From Patescibacteria group bacterium (lineage in GTDB: Bacteria > Patescibacteriota > Minisyncoccia > Phycocordibacterales > UBA9973), in assembly GCA_030916575.1 (NCBI GenBank), contig JAUPWJ010000028.1, positions 1 to 9,527 of the forward strand: a stretch of 9,527 nt of DNA, read 5' to 3'. Both the position numbers and the translations under genes were made by a program. The first letter of the stretch is position 1. Every line of letters starts with the position of its first letter. The notes under the pieces were generated by a model that had not been told where the DNA came from, did no database searches, and saw only the letters and a program-made list of their open reading frames with translations. This document shows positions 1-6,028 of this stretch, one piece after another.

Positions 1-2
1 AT

Positions 3-107
3 CGTCCCGAAACATGGCCTGGGGTAGTTTTATGGTTTATAGTTAGTCTCGCGCTATCAGTGTCCTTTATGTTTTACAGAAAGAAGAAAAAGGTCCGAAC
101 TTATTAA
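3..107 (+). CDS. C-terminal end of a cell-surface protein with sortase-like anchor (5' partial)
   Basis: Only the last 34 codons are in the window; the frame is open to the left edge and stops at TAA 105-107. The translation begins RPETWPG, continues as an uninterrupted hydrophobic run of about 18 residues (VVLWFIVSLALSVSFMFY) and ends in RKKKKVRTY. The order of short PET-containing motif, one membrane helix and positively charged tail is that of LPXTG-type cell-wall sorting signals, with R in place of L and W in place of G. From the family pattern I infer that the missing N-terminal part is exported and that this tail holds it in the membrane or is processed by a sortase-like enzyme. A plain C-terminal membrane anchor without processing is the alternative. 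The gene ends its own transcription unit, because a strong terminator lies 50 nt downstream. Confidence 0.7.
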   Translation, partial: RPETWPGVVLWFIVSLALSVSFMFYRKKKKVRTY

Positions 108-134
108 TAGAGTATTTTCCAATCAAATGTTCTG

Positions 135-150
135 AACTTGGGTACAAGTT
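135..150. repeat. Perfect 6-bp inverted repeat AACTTG-GGTA-CAAGTT
   Basis: The two six-base arms are exact reverse complements around a four-base loop. The repeat sits in the 3' untranslated stretch between the surface-protein stop codon and the terminator. It could be a small RNA hairpin protecting the transcript end, or a protein-binding dyad. Nothing nearby decides between these, and a chance origin is possible. Confidence 0.35.
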
Positions 151-158
151 GGAGCATT

Positions 159-204
159 AAAAAGAAAATACACCCAACAAAGGTGTATTTTCTTTTTTCT
201 TAAT
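159..204 (+). terminator. Strong intrinsic terminator (16-bp stem, T-tract)
   Basis: Bases 159-174 pair with 182-197 without a mismatch, around a 7-nt loop (175-181). The top of the stem is GC-containing (ACACC/GGTGT) and the base is A/T. The right arm runs into a T-rich tract (TTTTCTTTTTTCTT). The A-run on the left gives the mirror image, so the hairpin may work in both directions. It closes the transcript of the surface-protein gene and insulates the deacetylase gene from read-through. Confidence 0.85.
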
Positions 205-322
205 TGCCCTATTTTACTTTTTCCTCTTAAAGCAGAGACTAAGATAGTTTTGAGTTTTTTCATACTTACAACATTTTAGTATGTCGTTCATTTATTTTTT
301 GATGCAGTGATATAATGTTTGC
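198..322. other. Intergenic region ahead of the deacetylase gene
   Basis: No coding frame is supported here. The stretch is very AT-rich. It contains an imperfectly placed dyad, CATACT (261-266) with AGTATG (278-283) around an 11-nt spacer, about 30-50 nt upstream of the -10 box of the next gene. That is a reasonable place for an activator or repressor site, but the arms are only 6 bp and the assignment is speculative. The promoter itself is listed separately. Confidence 0.4.
308..322 (+). promoter_or_regulatory. Extended -10 promoter for a leaderless deacetylase mRNA
   Basis: TGA-TATAAT (TG at 308-309, TATAAT at 311-316) is a perfect extended -10 element. No convincing -35 lies 16-18 nt upstream, which is normal for extended -10 promoters. 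Exactly 6 nt separate the -10 from the ATG at 323, so transcription would be expected to start on or next to the A of the start codon, giving a leaderless message. No Shine-Dalgarno sequence is present. Confidence 0.7.
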
Positions 323-1183
323 ATGAAGATCATAAGTAATGAATTAGTAAAACTGCATCCTGGTAATGAGATAGAGTCGCCAGCAAGAGTAAAAATTGAG
401 GAAATAGTGAATGTAGATGTTGATTTAGCTTTGGCGGAAATTGAAATAAGAAAAACATATACAAGCAGAAGCTACAATTTTGATACCATTAAAGCCATGT
501 GTTCTTTTGGAATGCATGTCGCAGAAGTAGAATTAAATAATGACAGTTTAAATTCCGTACTTGCGTCAGTGTCAGTTGGAATACAGGCGTTGGATAATGA
601 AGATTTTGCATTAATACGACCTCCCGGTCATCATGCTAATTTGGAAGGAGCCAGAGGGTTTTGTCTTATAAATAATTTGGCAGTAATTTTACGTGAGTCG
701 ATTGAGCAAGGAAAAAAGATAGCAATAATCGATTTTGATGGACATCATGGTGATGGAACTCATGATATTTTTAAAAATAATTCTCAGGTTTTATTCTGTT
801 CATTATTTCAGGGTGGAGCATATCCTTTTGTTACAGATTCTGATATGCATAATAATAAAAATGGTTTGTATATACCCTTGAGAGAAGGCGGTGACGACAG
901 AGTATTTAAACAGACCATGGATATATTCATCGATAAGATAAGATCTTTTGGTCCTGATATCGTTGCTGTTTCTGCTGGTTTTGATGCGTATAAAGACGAT
1001 CCAATTTTGGGATTAAAATTTACAGAAGATGGATATACATATGCTGGTAAATTGATAAGAGATATCGGAGTAAAAACTTTTGCTATTTTGGAAGGGGGTT
1101 ATCATAAAAAAATAGGAAGTTGTATCAGCGCATTTGTTGATGGATTTAATAACCCCCAACAAGAAATAGGAGAATTTCATTAA
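323..1183 (+). CDS. HDAC/AcuC-family zinc-dependent deacetylase
   Basis: This 286-residue protein belongs to the arginase-deacetylase superfamily (class I/II histone deacetylase, AcuC, acetylpolyamine amidohydrolase), which removes acetyl groups from amines with a zinc ion. The N-terminal substrate-rim motif HPGNEIESPAR is at residues 12-22. RPPGHHA (99-105) supplies the paired histidines H103/H104. DFDGHHGDGTH (137-147) gives zinc ligands D139 and H141, and SAGFDAYKDDP (217-227) gives the third, D221. EGGY (257-260) carries the transition-state tyrosine Y260. All catalytic positions are intact, so an active enzyme is expected. The length is slightly below the usual 300-350, but no motif is missing. 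The start is fixed by the leaderless promoter 6 nt upstream. Bacteria lack histones, so the substrate is probably an acetylated small molecule or a protein lysine. The neighbouring transketolase and kinase favour a small molecule, which is inference. Confidence 0.9.
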   Translation: MKIISNELVKLHPGNEIESPARVKIEEIVNVDVDLALAEIEIRKTYTSRSYNFDTIKAMCSFGMHVAEVELNNDSLNSVLASVSVGIQALDNEDFALIRPPGHHANLEGARGFCLINNLAVILRESIEQGKKIAIIDFDGHHGDGTHDIFKNNSQVLFCSLFQGGAYPFVTDSDMHNNKNGLYIPLREGGDDRVFKQTMDIFIDKIRSFGPDIVAVSAGFDAYKDDPILGLKFTEDGYTYAGKLIRDIGVKTFAILEGGYHKKIGSCISAFVDGFNNPQQEIGEFH

Positions 1184-1211
1184 TTGACAATTGATAATAC
1201 TATGGTATAAT
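1184..1211 (+). promoter_or_regulatory. Consensus promoter for the unknown gene/transketolase/kinase unit
   Basis: TTGACA (1184-1189) begins on the base after the deacetylase stop codon. It is followed by a 16-nt spacer and TATAAT (1206-1211), itself preceded by TG (1203-1204). Both boxes match the consensus perfectly and the -10 is also extended, so this should be a very strong sigma-70-type promoter. Transcription would start near 1218, leaving a leader of only about 7 nt before the ATG at 1225. The promoter gives the three downstream genes expression independent of the deacetylase. Confidence 0.8.
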
Positions 1212-1224
1212 GATGTTGTATTAT

Positions 1225-2400
1225 ATGAATAGTATTATTAAGATAGTTAATAAGAATAATGCTTTACTTCCTGTCGACTTTAACTCTAAGGGGTGGAGAA
1301 AAAGATTAGCCAAAATCTTTAAAGAAGTGGTTGATATTGAACCAGCCTATGATGATTTTAAAGCCGTTAAACAAATTTATGATGCAACTCAAAAAGATTT
1401 AAAAAACATAATCGGAACTAACGAATTAACAATTTTGATTGTGATCATCTCCATCCTTTGCAAAATCCACTTGTCTGATTCTTTTAGGTCTGATTCAAAT
1501 AAAATTAGTGCAGTGATAAATTTTATAAAAAAATTCATTACTGCAAAAAAAAGCACCGTTATAACTTTTTTGTGTTCGCATAGAGGTTACGGAATTGATA
1601 AACATAATGATGAATTGGTGGATAAAATACCGCAAGAGTATTTAGAAAATTTTGTAAATATAGTTATAGCTTTATGCGAAATTTTTCCACAAAAGCAAAA
1701 AACTTTTTCTGTCTATCAGCAATTTCCAAATAGACTGGTTTCACTTACGATGTTTCCATCAATGTTCAAAAAGTTTGCACAAGAAGGAGCTATAAATAAA
1801 TTGTTCCAAAAAATTAATTCTCACATTGTTCAATTATTAAGTTTTAAAGATAAATTTAGTGGAAAAAATATAAATTACAAAATAATTGATGTGTCTTCTC
1901 ACAGTCAAGATGGACTAAATTATTTGGAGCAAAGATATGGCCCAAACTGGTATCTCAAAACAAATCTTGATGAAACTGATGAACTTGAGAACATTGCTCT
2001 AAATTTTACATTAAAATCTATGAAAAGATTTTATTCAAATGAAGTGGATAAATTCCCCGATATTGTTAATGAGAATAATTATGATTCAGTTGCAAAGGAG
2101 GCCCTTGTGTTTGCGAGAAACTATTCAAATATGTCATTGCCAGCCAAGGCTCTTGCTGAGACGGTTTTCTACTATGGATTAGGTATAAAGATTGTAGAAG
2201 ATGATTTGTTTTATCTTGGTTTCGAAAGAGACCATCAGCTTTATCAAGAGTTGGCCATAGAAAAAGGTATAAACGATGGCCAAGTGTTTTTTAACAAAGA
2301 CTGTAAGGGGGCCTTTCTGTACGCTAGAAGAACAAAAGATGCTAAAGTTGAAAATGGTATAGGAATAAAGGGTATTTCTTTTCGCCAATTTTGGCGTTAA
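1225..2400 (+). CDS. Protein of unknown function, 391 aa
   Basis: I do not recognise this family. The frame can be opened at ATG 1210, but that codon overlaps the TATAAT box and would lie upstream of the expected RNA start, so I place the start at ATG 1225 (MNSIIKIVNK). The protein looks soluble and of mixed alpha/beta type. The one strongly hydrophobic run (residues 68-82, LTILIVIISILCKIH) is short and flanked by charged helices, so a membrane segment is doubtful, and no signal peptide is seen. The most motif-like parts are FLCSHRGYGIDKHND (115-129), RYGPNWYLKTN (237-247), LPAKALAET (305-313) and LGFERDHQLYQELA (331-344). The last two have the look of a conserved C-terminal domain. The stop lies 5 nt before the transketolase ATG, so the two are almost certainly co-transcribed and translation may be coupled. 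A role in the same pathway as its neighbours is likely, but the reaction cannot be read from the sequence. Confidence 0.75.
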   Translation: MNSIIKIVNKNNALLPVDFNSKGWRKRLAKIFKEVVDIEPAYDDFKAVKQIYDATQKDLKNIIGTNELTILIVIISILCKIHLSDSFRSDSNKISAVINFIKKFITAKKSTVITFLCSHRGYGIDKHNDELVDKIPQEYLENFVNIVIALCEIFPQKQKTFSVYQQFPNRLVSLTMFPSMFKKFAQEGAINKLFQKINSHIVQLLSFKDKFSGKNINYKIIDVSSHSQDGLNYLEQRYGPNWYLKTNLDETDELENIALNFTLKSMKRFYSNEVDKFPDIVNENNYDSVAKEALVFARNYSNMSLPAKALAETVFYYGLGIKIVEDDLFYLGFERDHQLYQELAIEKGINDGQVFFNKDCKGAFLYARRTKDAKVENGIGIKGISFRQFWR

Positions 2401-2405
2401 ATTAT

Positions 2406-4295
2406 ATGAAAAAAAGCAAGACAGATCAATTAAAAAAACTTTCAGATTACCTCAGAGAACAAGTTTTACATGTGTGTATGACAGCGAATAATGGTCATAT
2501 AGGAGGTTCGCTAGGTGCTGTTGAGCTTCTTACTGTATTATATTTTGGTGGTTTTTTAAAAATAGACTTAAATGATCCAAAGAATGTAGCTCGTGACATG
2601 GTTGCAATTAGAGGCCATGTTGGCCCACTTCGATATCCAATATTTAATTTATTGGGATATTTAGAGGATGATGAAATTAATAATTATAGAAAATTTGATT
2701 CAAGGCTTCAGGGTCATGAGGACTATCTAAAAACTCCAGGTGTAGACTTCTCACCATCAGGCTCCCTTGGGATGCTCTTGTCTTATGTTTGTGGTGCTGC
2801 GTTAGAAGGTAAAATCGCAAATAGGAAAAATAATTTTTTTGTTTTTTTGGGTGATGGAGAAGAACAAGAAGGTAACATTTCTGAAGCTGCTCGTCACATC
2901 TCTCATTTGGGTTTAAACAATATTGTTACAATAATGGATAAAAATGGAAAGCAATTATCTAATTCTACAGAAGTAACAGATTCAAAAAGCAATATTAAAA
3001 AAATTTGGGAAGGATATGGTTGGAAAGTTTTGGAAATTAAAAATGGGCACTCAGTAGAAGAAATTTATAAAGTTTATAAAAAAGCTTTGAGTATAAAAGA
3101 TAGGCCGGTTTTTATTATTGCAAATACTATAAAAGGAAACATGATGCCAGGATGCGAAGAAAGTTTTAGTGGATACCATACAGTATCAGTGTGCAAAGAC
3201 GAAATAATGCTAGCAGCAAAAGAAAAATTTAGATCAAACATCGATAGTCAAACAGCAAAAACTATAGCAAAAAATAGTATTTCAAGCATCGATGATGCTT
3301 ACAGAGCCGAAGGATTCAAATCTGTTAATTTGTCAATAAGACCTGATGAAAAAACTTTAAATAATCCAGATGATTGTCAATCAGAATATTTCAAAAATCT
3401 TTCAAAAATATGGGACAAAGAAGATAGGTTGTATTTTTTATCTGCAGATACTACCCTGCATCCAGCAGTGGAATATATTCAGCTAAGAAAATTCAGTCAT
3501 TATTTTAATACTGGTCTACGAGAACAACATACTGCAGCCATGATTCATGGAATTAGCCTTTTTAATCCTAGTGCCAGAGCTATATTTAATACACTCGATG
3601 CTTTTTCATATCGCTGGATTGATCAATTAAATGCCTTATCTCAAGGTAATGGTAATGCTGTTATAATTGGTGACTGTTCAGGTTTAACAAACGCTAAAAA
3701 TGGTAGTACACATCAAACTTCTAGTCAGCCACATGCAGTATCGAGTATCCCAGGAATTATATATTTAGAGCCGTGGGATAGTTTTGATATGTTTAATTGT
3801 CTAAATTGGGCAATTGGAAAATCAAGAGGTTTGGTATATATAAGATCAGGTAGATATAATGCAAGGTATTCTAATCCGAATTCCAATGTGATAGTGGACA
3901 AGCCTTATAACTATCCTTTAATTAAAAATGAGAAACCTGAACTTGTAATTTTTGGTTCGGGAGTTGTTTTGAGTGAGGCGTTGGATGCTTGTGAGATTTT
4001 AAAAAAGGAAGGCAAAATAATTGACCTAATTAATATTGTAAATCATTCTGAACTTGAGGATGTCGTAAAATATATAAATGCAAATACTCCGGTCCTTTTT
4101 CTTTACAACGGACAGGCAAATTTCATTACTAAAAATATTTTACATACATTGGCAAAAACCCCAAATGTAACTCTACCTAAGATTTATGAAGTTGGCTTTG
4201 ATCTTGGGCAGACAGGTGATTTAACGAGCCTACTAAAACATTACAAACTTGATAGTGAAAGTATCCTTGAGAAGTGTAAAGAAATTTTGAATTAA
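2406..4295 (+). CDS. Transketolase, full-length, with altered phosphate-binding site
   Basis: A 629-residue thiamine-diphosphate enzyme that moves a two-carbon ketol unit between sugars. The cofactor/pyrophosphate domain comes first (about 1-300), then the pyrimidine domain (about 325-490) and the C-terminal domain (about 505-629), the length of compact transketolases. Conserved features are H31 (GHIGG), H71 (RGHVG), H104 (LQGHED), PSGSLGM (117-123), the metal motif GDGEEQEG (149-156) with N180, H258 (GYHT), catalytic E373 (GLREQ), H436 (STHQ) and R483. By memory-based comparison with E. coli TktA, the phosphate ligands R358, S385 and H461 are not retained (H352 and C424 stand at the last two), and D469 is N432. 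This suggests an unusual acceptor. A TTG at 2391 could extend the frame by five residues, but it lies inside the preceding gene and the ATG at 2406 is preferred. No Shine-Dalgarno sequence is visible. Confidence 0.9.
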   Translation: MKKSKTDQLKKLSDYLREQVLHVCMTANNGHIGGSLGAVELLTVLYFGGFLKIDLNDPKNVARDMVAIRGHVGPLRYPIFNLLGYLEDDEINNYRKFDSRLQGHEDYLKTPGVDFSPSGSLGMLLSYVCGAALEGKIANRKNNFFVFLGDGEEQEGNISEAARHISHLGLNNIVTIMDKNGKQLSNSTEVTDSKSNIKKIWEGYGWKVLEIKNGHSVEEIYKVYKKALSIKDRPVFIIANTIKGNMMPGCEESFSGYHTVSVCKDEIMLAAKEKFRSNIDSQTAKTIAKNSISSIDDAYRAEGFKSVNLSIRPDEKTLNNPDDCQSEYFKNLSKIWDKEDRLYFLSADTTLHPAVEYIQLRKFSHYFNTGLREQHTAAMIHGISLFNPSARAIFNTLDAFSYRWIDQLNALSQGNGNAVIIGDCSGLTNAKNGSTHQTSSQPHAVSSIPGIIYLEPWDSFDMFNCLNWAIGKSRGLVYIRSGRYNARYSNPNSNVIVDKPYNYPLIKNEKPELVIFGSGVVLSEALDACEILKKEGKIIDLINIVNHSELEDVVKYINANTPVLFLYNGQANFITKNILHTLAKTPNVTLPKIYEVGFDLGQTGDLTSLLKHYKLDSESILEKCKEILN

Positions 4296-4305
4296 TTTTC
4301 TTTTT

Positions 4306-5130
4306 ATGATAGTTATAAATAAGTCTGATGGTGTAGTAGAAAAAAAAATAAACATTGATGATGGAAAGACGACGCTCAGGCATGGTTTCCAGAGATTTCT
4401 GAATATTAAAAAAATTACACAACCCATAGTTTCAGTAGTACATTTAAAAAATTCAACTATTTTATCTATTGATAATAATCAGAATTCTTTTTTAGTTAAA
4501 TTGAAATATGTTGAAGGATGTCTTGTTTCAAAATGCGACTTAGATCCAGAAGTGTTCTACTTTGAATTAAGTAAAATCCATACTTGTTGGCATAATAGAC
4601 TCGGCGAAGACTTTCTTGAAAATTTGGATTGGAATTATTTTTCAAAAAAATACTGGATTTATATCAATGAAAATGAACCCGATCACCCATCTATAGGTTT
4701 TTTTAAAAAATATGAAGAATATATTAAGTTACATTTTAAACCAGCAATATGCCATAATGATATCCATTTTGGAAATTTAATTAAAATGGATGGATCAGGA
4801 TATTGCTTATTAGATTTAGATGAGATTTCCATATCCGATTTTCGTAATGATATAGGCGTATCTTGTGCTAATATATTTTTCGACAAATACAAAACACCAA
4901 CAGAATTAATTGATTTTTTAAAAAAATCTTTGAGTTCATATTTGTTGACCAGTAATATCTTAATTGTGGATGTACAAATTTGTTTAATTTACGGCTTGAG
5001 AAAATTATACAATGCTGAATTTTTTTATAAATTGACAGACAAGACATCAACATCATTGCAAGACATATTAGATCAACAAGAAATTTATTTATCCGCTATT
5101 CAGGAAATAGAAAAACGTTTATTGAAGTAG
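4306..5130 (+). CDS. APH/choline-kinase-fold phosphotransferase
   Basis: A 274-residue member of the aminoglycoside phosphotransferase/choline kinase/homoserine kinase superfamily, which transfers phosphate from ATP to a hydroxyl of a small molecule in the cytoplasm. The catalytic loop HNDIHFGN (150-157) carries the base D152 and N157. LLDLDE (168-173) gives the metal-binding D170, and FRNDIG (179-184) is the usual following motif with D182. The N-lobe is compact; VEKK (11-14) may supply the ATP-binding lysine, and LKYVEG (66-71) is the hinge. FELSKIHTCWHN (86-97) corresponds to the family's 'L..LH' helix. The substrate cannot be deduced; in this setting a sugar or amino-sugar alcohol is a guess. 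The ATG lies 10 nt after the transketolase stop with no Shine-Dalgarno sequence between, so it is the last gene of the operon, relying on read-through and perhaps coupled translation. Antibiotic resistance is a less likely alternative. Confidence 0.85.
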   Translation: MIVINKSDGVVEKKINIDDGKTTLRHGFQRFLNIKKITQPIVSVVHLKNSTILSIDNNQNSFLVKLKYVEGCLVSKCDLDPEVFYFELSKIHTCWHNRLGEDFLENLDWNYFSKKYWIYINENEPDHPSIGFFKKYEEYIKLHFKPAICHNDIHFGNLIKMDGSGYCLLDLDEISISDFRNDIGVSCANIFFDKYKTPTELIDFLKKSLSSYLLTSNILIVDVQICLIYGLRKLYNAEFFYKLTDKTSTSLQDILDQQEIYLSAIQEIEKRLLK

Positions 5131-5216
5131 TTTGTATCACTCGACGAGCTACCAAAATATATAAGGAGTGTTCAGCGTCACAACTTAACATCAAGGTTTG
5201 AGTCCGCAAGACCAAC
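5131..5216. other. GC-richer spacer between kinase gene and terminator
   Basis: This stretch is clearly richer in G and C than the genes upstream and contains no supported coding frame. It holds a weak dyad, CACTC (5138-5142) with GAGTG (5166-5170), and a bulged stem, GGTTTG (5195-5200) with CAAGACC (5207-5213). It may be original chromosomal sequence left beside an inserted block, or the body of a small RNA ending at the terminator. Neither can be decided by eye. Confidence 0.35.
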
Positions 5217-5261
5217 ACCGTCGAAACAGCACCCCTGCCATTTCGGCGGTTTTTGTTTTTT
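5217..5261 (+). terminator. Intrinsic terminator after the kinase gene
   Basis: ACCGTCGAAA (5217-5226) pairs with TTTCGGCGGT (5241-5250) in a 10-bp stem with one G-U pair and a 14-nt loop. It is followed directly by TTTTGTTTTTT. This is a good rho-independent terminator reading on the plus strand. It would end the unknown gene/transketolase/kinase transcript about 90 nt after the last stop codon and separates it from the ABC exporter operon. Confidence 0.8.
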
Positions 5262-5285
5262 ACCCACACCCAGCGACCGGGATCT

Positions 5286-5302
5286 TGCTATATACTGAGT
5301 GT
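5286..5302 (+). promoter_or_regulatory. Extended -10 promoter for the leaderless ABC exporter operon
   Basis: TGC-TATATA (5286-5294) overlaps TATACT (5291-5296). With TATACT as the -10, 6 nt remain before the ATG at 5303, the same spacing as at the deacetylase gene, so the message should be leaderless. No good -35 is visible in the GC-rich stretch upstream, and there is no Shine-Dalgarno sequence. Confidence 0.6.
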
Positions 5303-6022
5303 ATGCTCAAAGTACAAAAAATTACAAAACTTTTCGGAAAGAAAAAAGCAGTAAATGGTGTAAGTTTCGAAATTAATAAAGGAGAAATTTTCTCACTCAT
5401 CGGCCCAAATTCATCTGGTAAGACAACAATTGTTAAAACAATTACAGGCCTTTTACGTCCAACGTCAGGCTCTGTTGAAATAGGTGGTATTGATGTTGCA
5501 AAGTTTCCAGAAAAAACTAAAGCACAAGTTGGCTATATTCCTGATGAACCAACTGTTTGGTCATATATGACAGGAGAAGAATTTTTGTACTTCACACAAG
5601 CCCTTTTTGGTGTTCCGGAAAGTAAAAGAAAGGCAAACATCCCAAAACTTCTCAAAATTTTTAAACTTCAAGGATCAGAAAAGGATTACTTTGAAGATTA
5701 TTCACGTGGAAACAGACAAAAGTTCAGTATTGTGGCGGCGATGTCTCATGACCCAAAACTTTTACTCATTGATGAACCAATTGTAGGTCTTGACCCGACC
5801 GGTGCAGAAATTGCAAAAAACATTTTTCTTGAATATGCAAAAAAAGGTGGGTCAATACTACTCGTAACACACACACTTTCTGTTGCACAGGAAATTTCCA
5901 ACCGTATCGGTATTTTGAAAGATGGTAAACTTCGAGCTGTCGGCACACTTGCGGAATTGAGACGAAAAGCTGGGCTTGCCGAGAGTGCTTCTCTTGAGGA
6001 GGTGTACATGAAACTTGCTTAA
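5303..6022 (+). CDS. ABC transporter ATP-binding protein (exporter type)
   Basis: A 239-residue nucleotide-binding subunit that drives an ABC-2-type membrane partner by ATP hydrolysis on the cytoplasmic face. Walker A GPNSSGKT is at 34-41, and Walker B LLLIDEP at 153-159 with catalytic E158. The D-loop GLDP is at 162-165 and the switch histidine is H190 (LLVTH). The Q-loop reads GYIPDEPTVW (77-86), with acidic residues where a glutamine is usual. The signature is YSRGNRQK (133-140) instead of LSGGQ. Both variants are common in the CcmA/NatA-like drug and polysaccharide exporter ATPases. The frame can be opened upstream at TTG 5198, but those 35 residues would be encoded by the terminator and promoter, so ATG 5303 is the start. 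The permease gene follows after 6 nt. The transported substrate is unknown. Confidence 0.92.
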   Translation: MLKVQKITKLFGKKKAVNGVSFEINKGEIFSLIGPNSSGKTTIVKTITGLLRPTSGSVEIGGIDVAKFPEKTKAQVGYIPDEPTVWSYMTGEEFLYFTQALFGVPESKRKANIPKLLKIFKLQGSEKDYFEDYSRGNRQKFSIVAAMSHDPKLLLIDEPIVGLDPTGAEIAKNIFLEYAKKGGSILLVTHTLSVAQEISNRIGILKDGKLRAVGTLAELRRKAGLAESASLEEVYMKLA

Positions 6023-6028
6023 CAAACC

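Noticed and set aside
1210..1224. Start of the 391-aa protein at ATG 1210 or ATG 1213
   Set aside because: Both lie in or directly after the TATAAT box (1206-1211), upstream of the expected transcript start near 1218.
4177..4427. Two overlapping minus-strand open frames across the transketolase/kinase junction
   Set aside because: Both overlap supported coding ends, read as AT-rich antisense (F/I/L/Y-rich) and lack start signals.
5190..5215. tRNA T-arm-like sequence (GGTTTGAGTCC followed by ACCA at 5211-5214)
   Set aside because: The presumed T-stem pairs only two bases, and no acceptor, D-arm or anticodon arm can be built upstream.
5198..5302. A 35-residue N-terminal extension of the ABC ATPase from TTG 5198
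   Set aside because: The extension would be encoded by the terminator hairpin, its T-tract and the promoter, and it is not like any ATPase N-terminus. ATG 5303 fits the family and the leaderless promoter.
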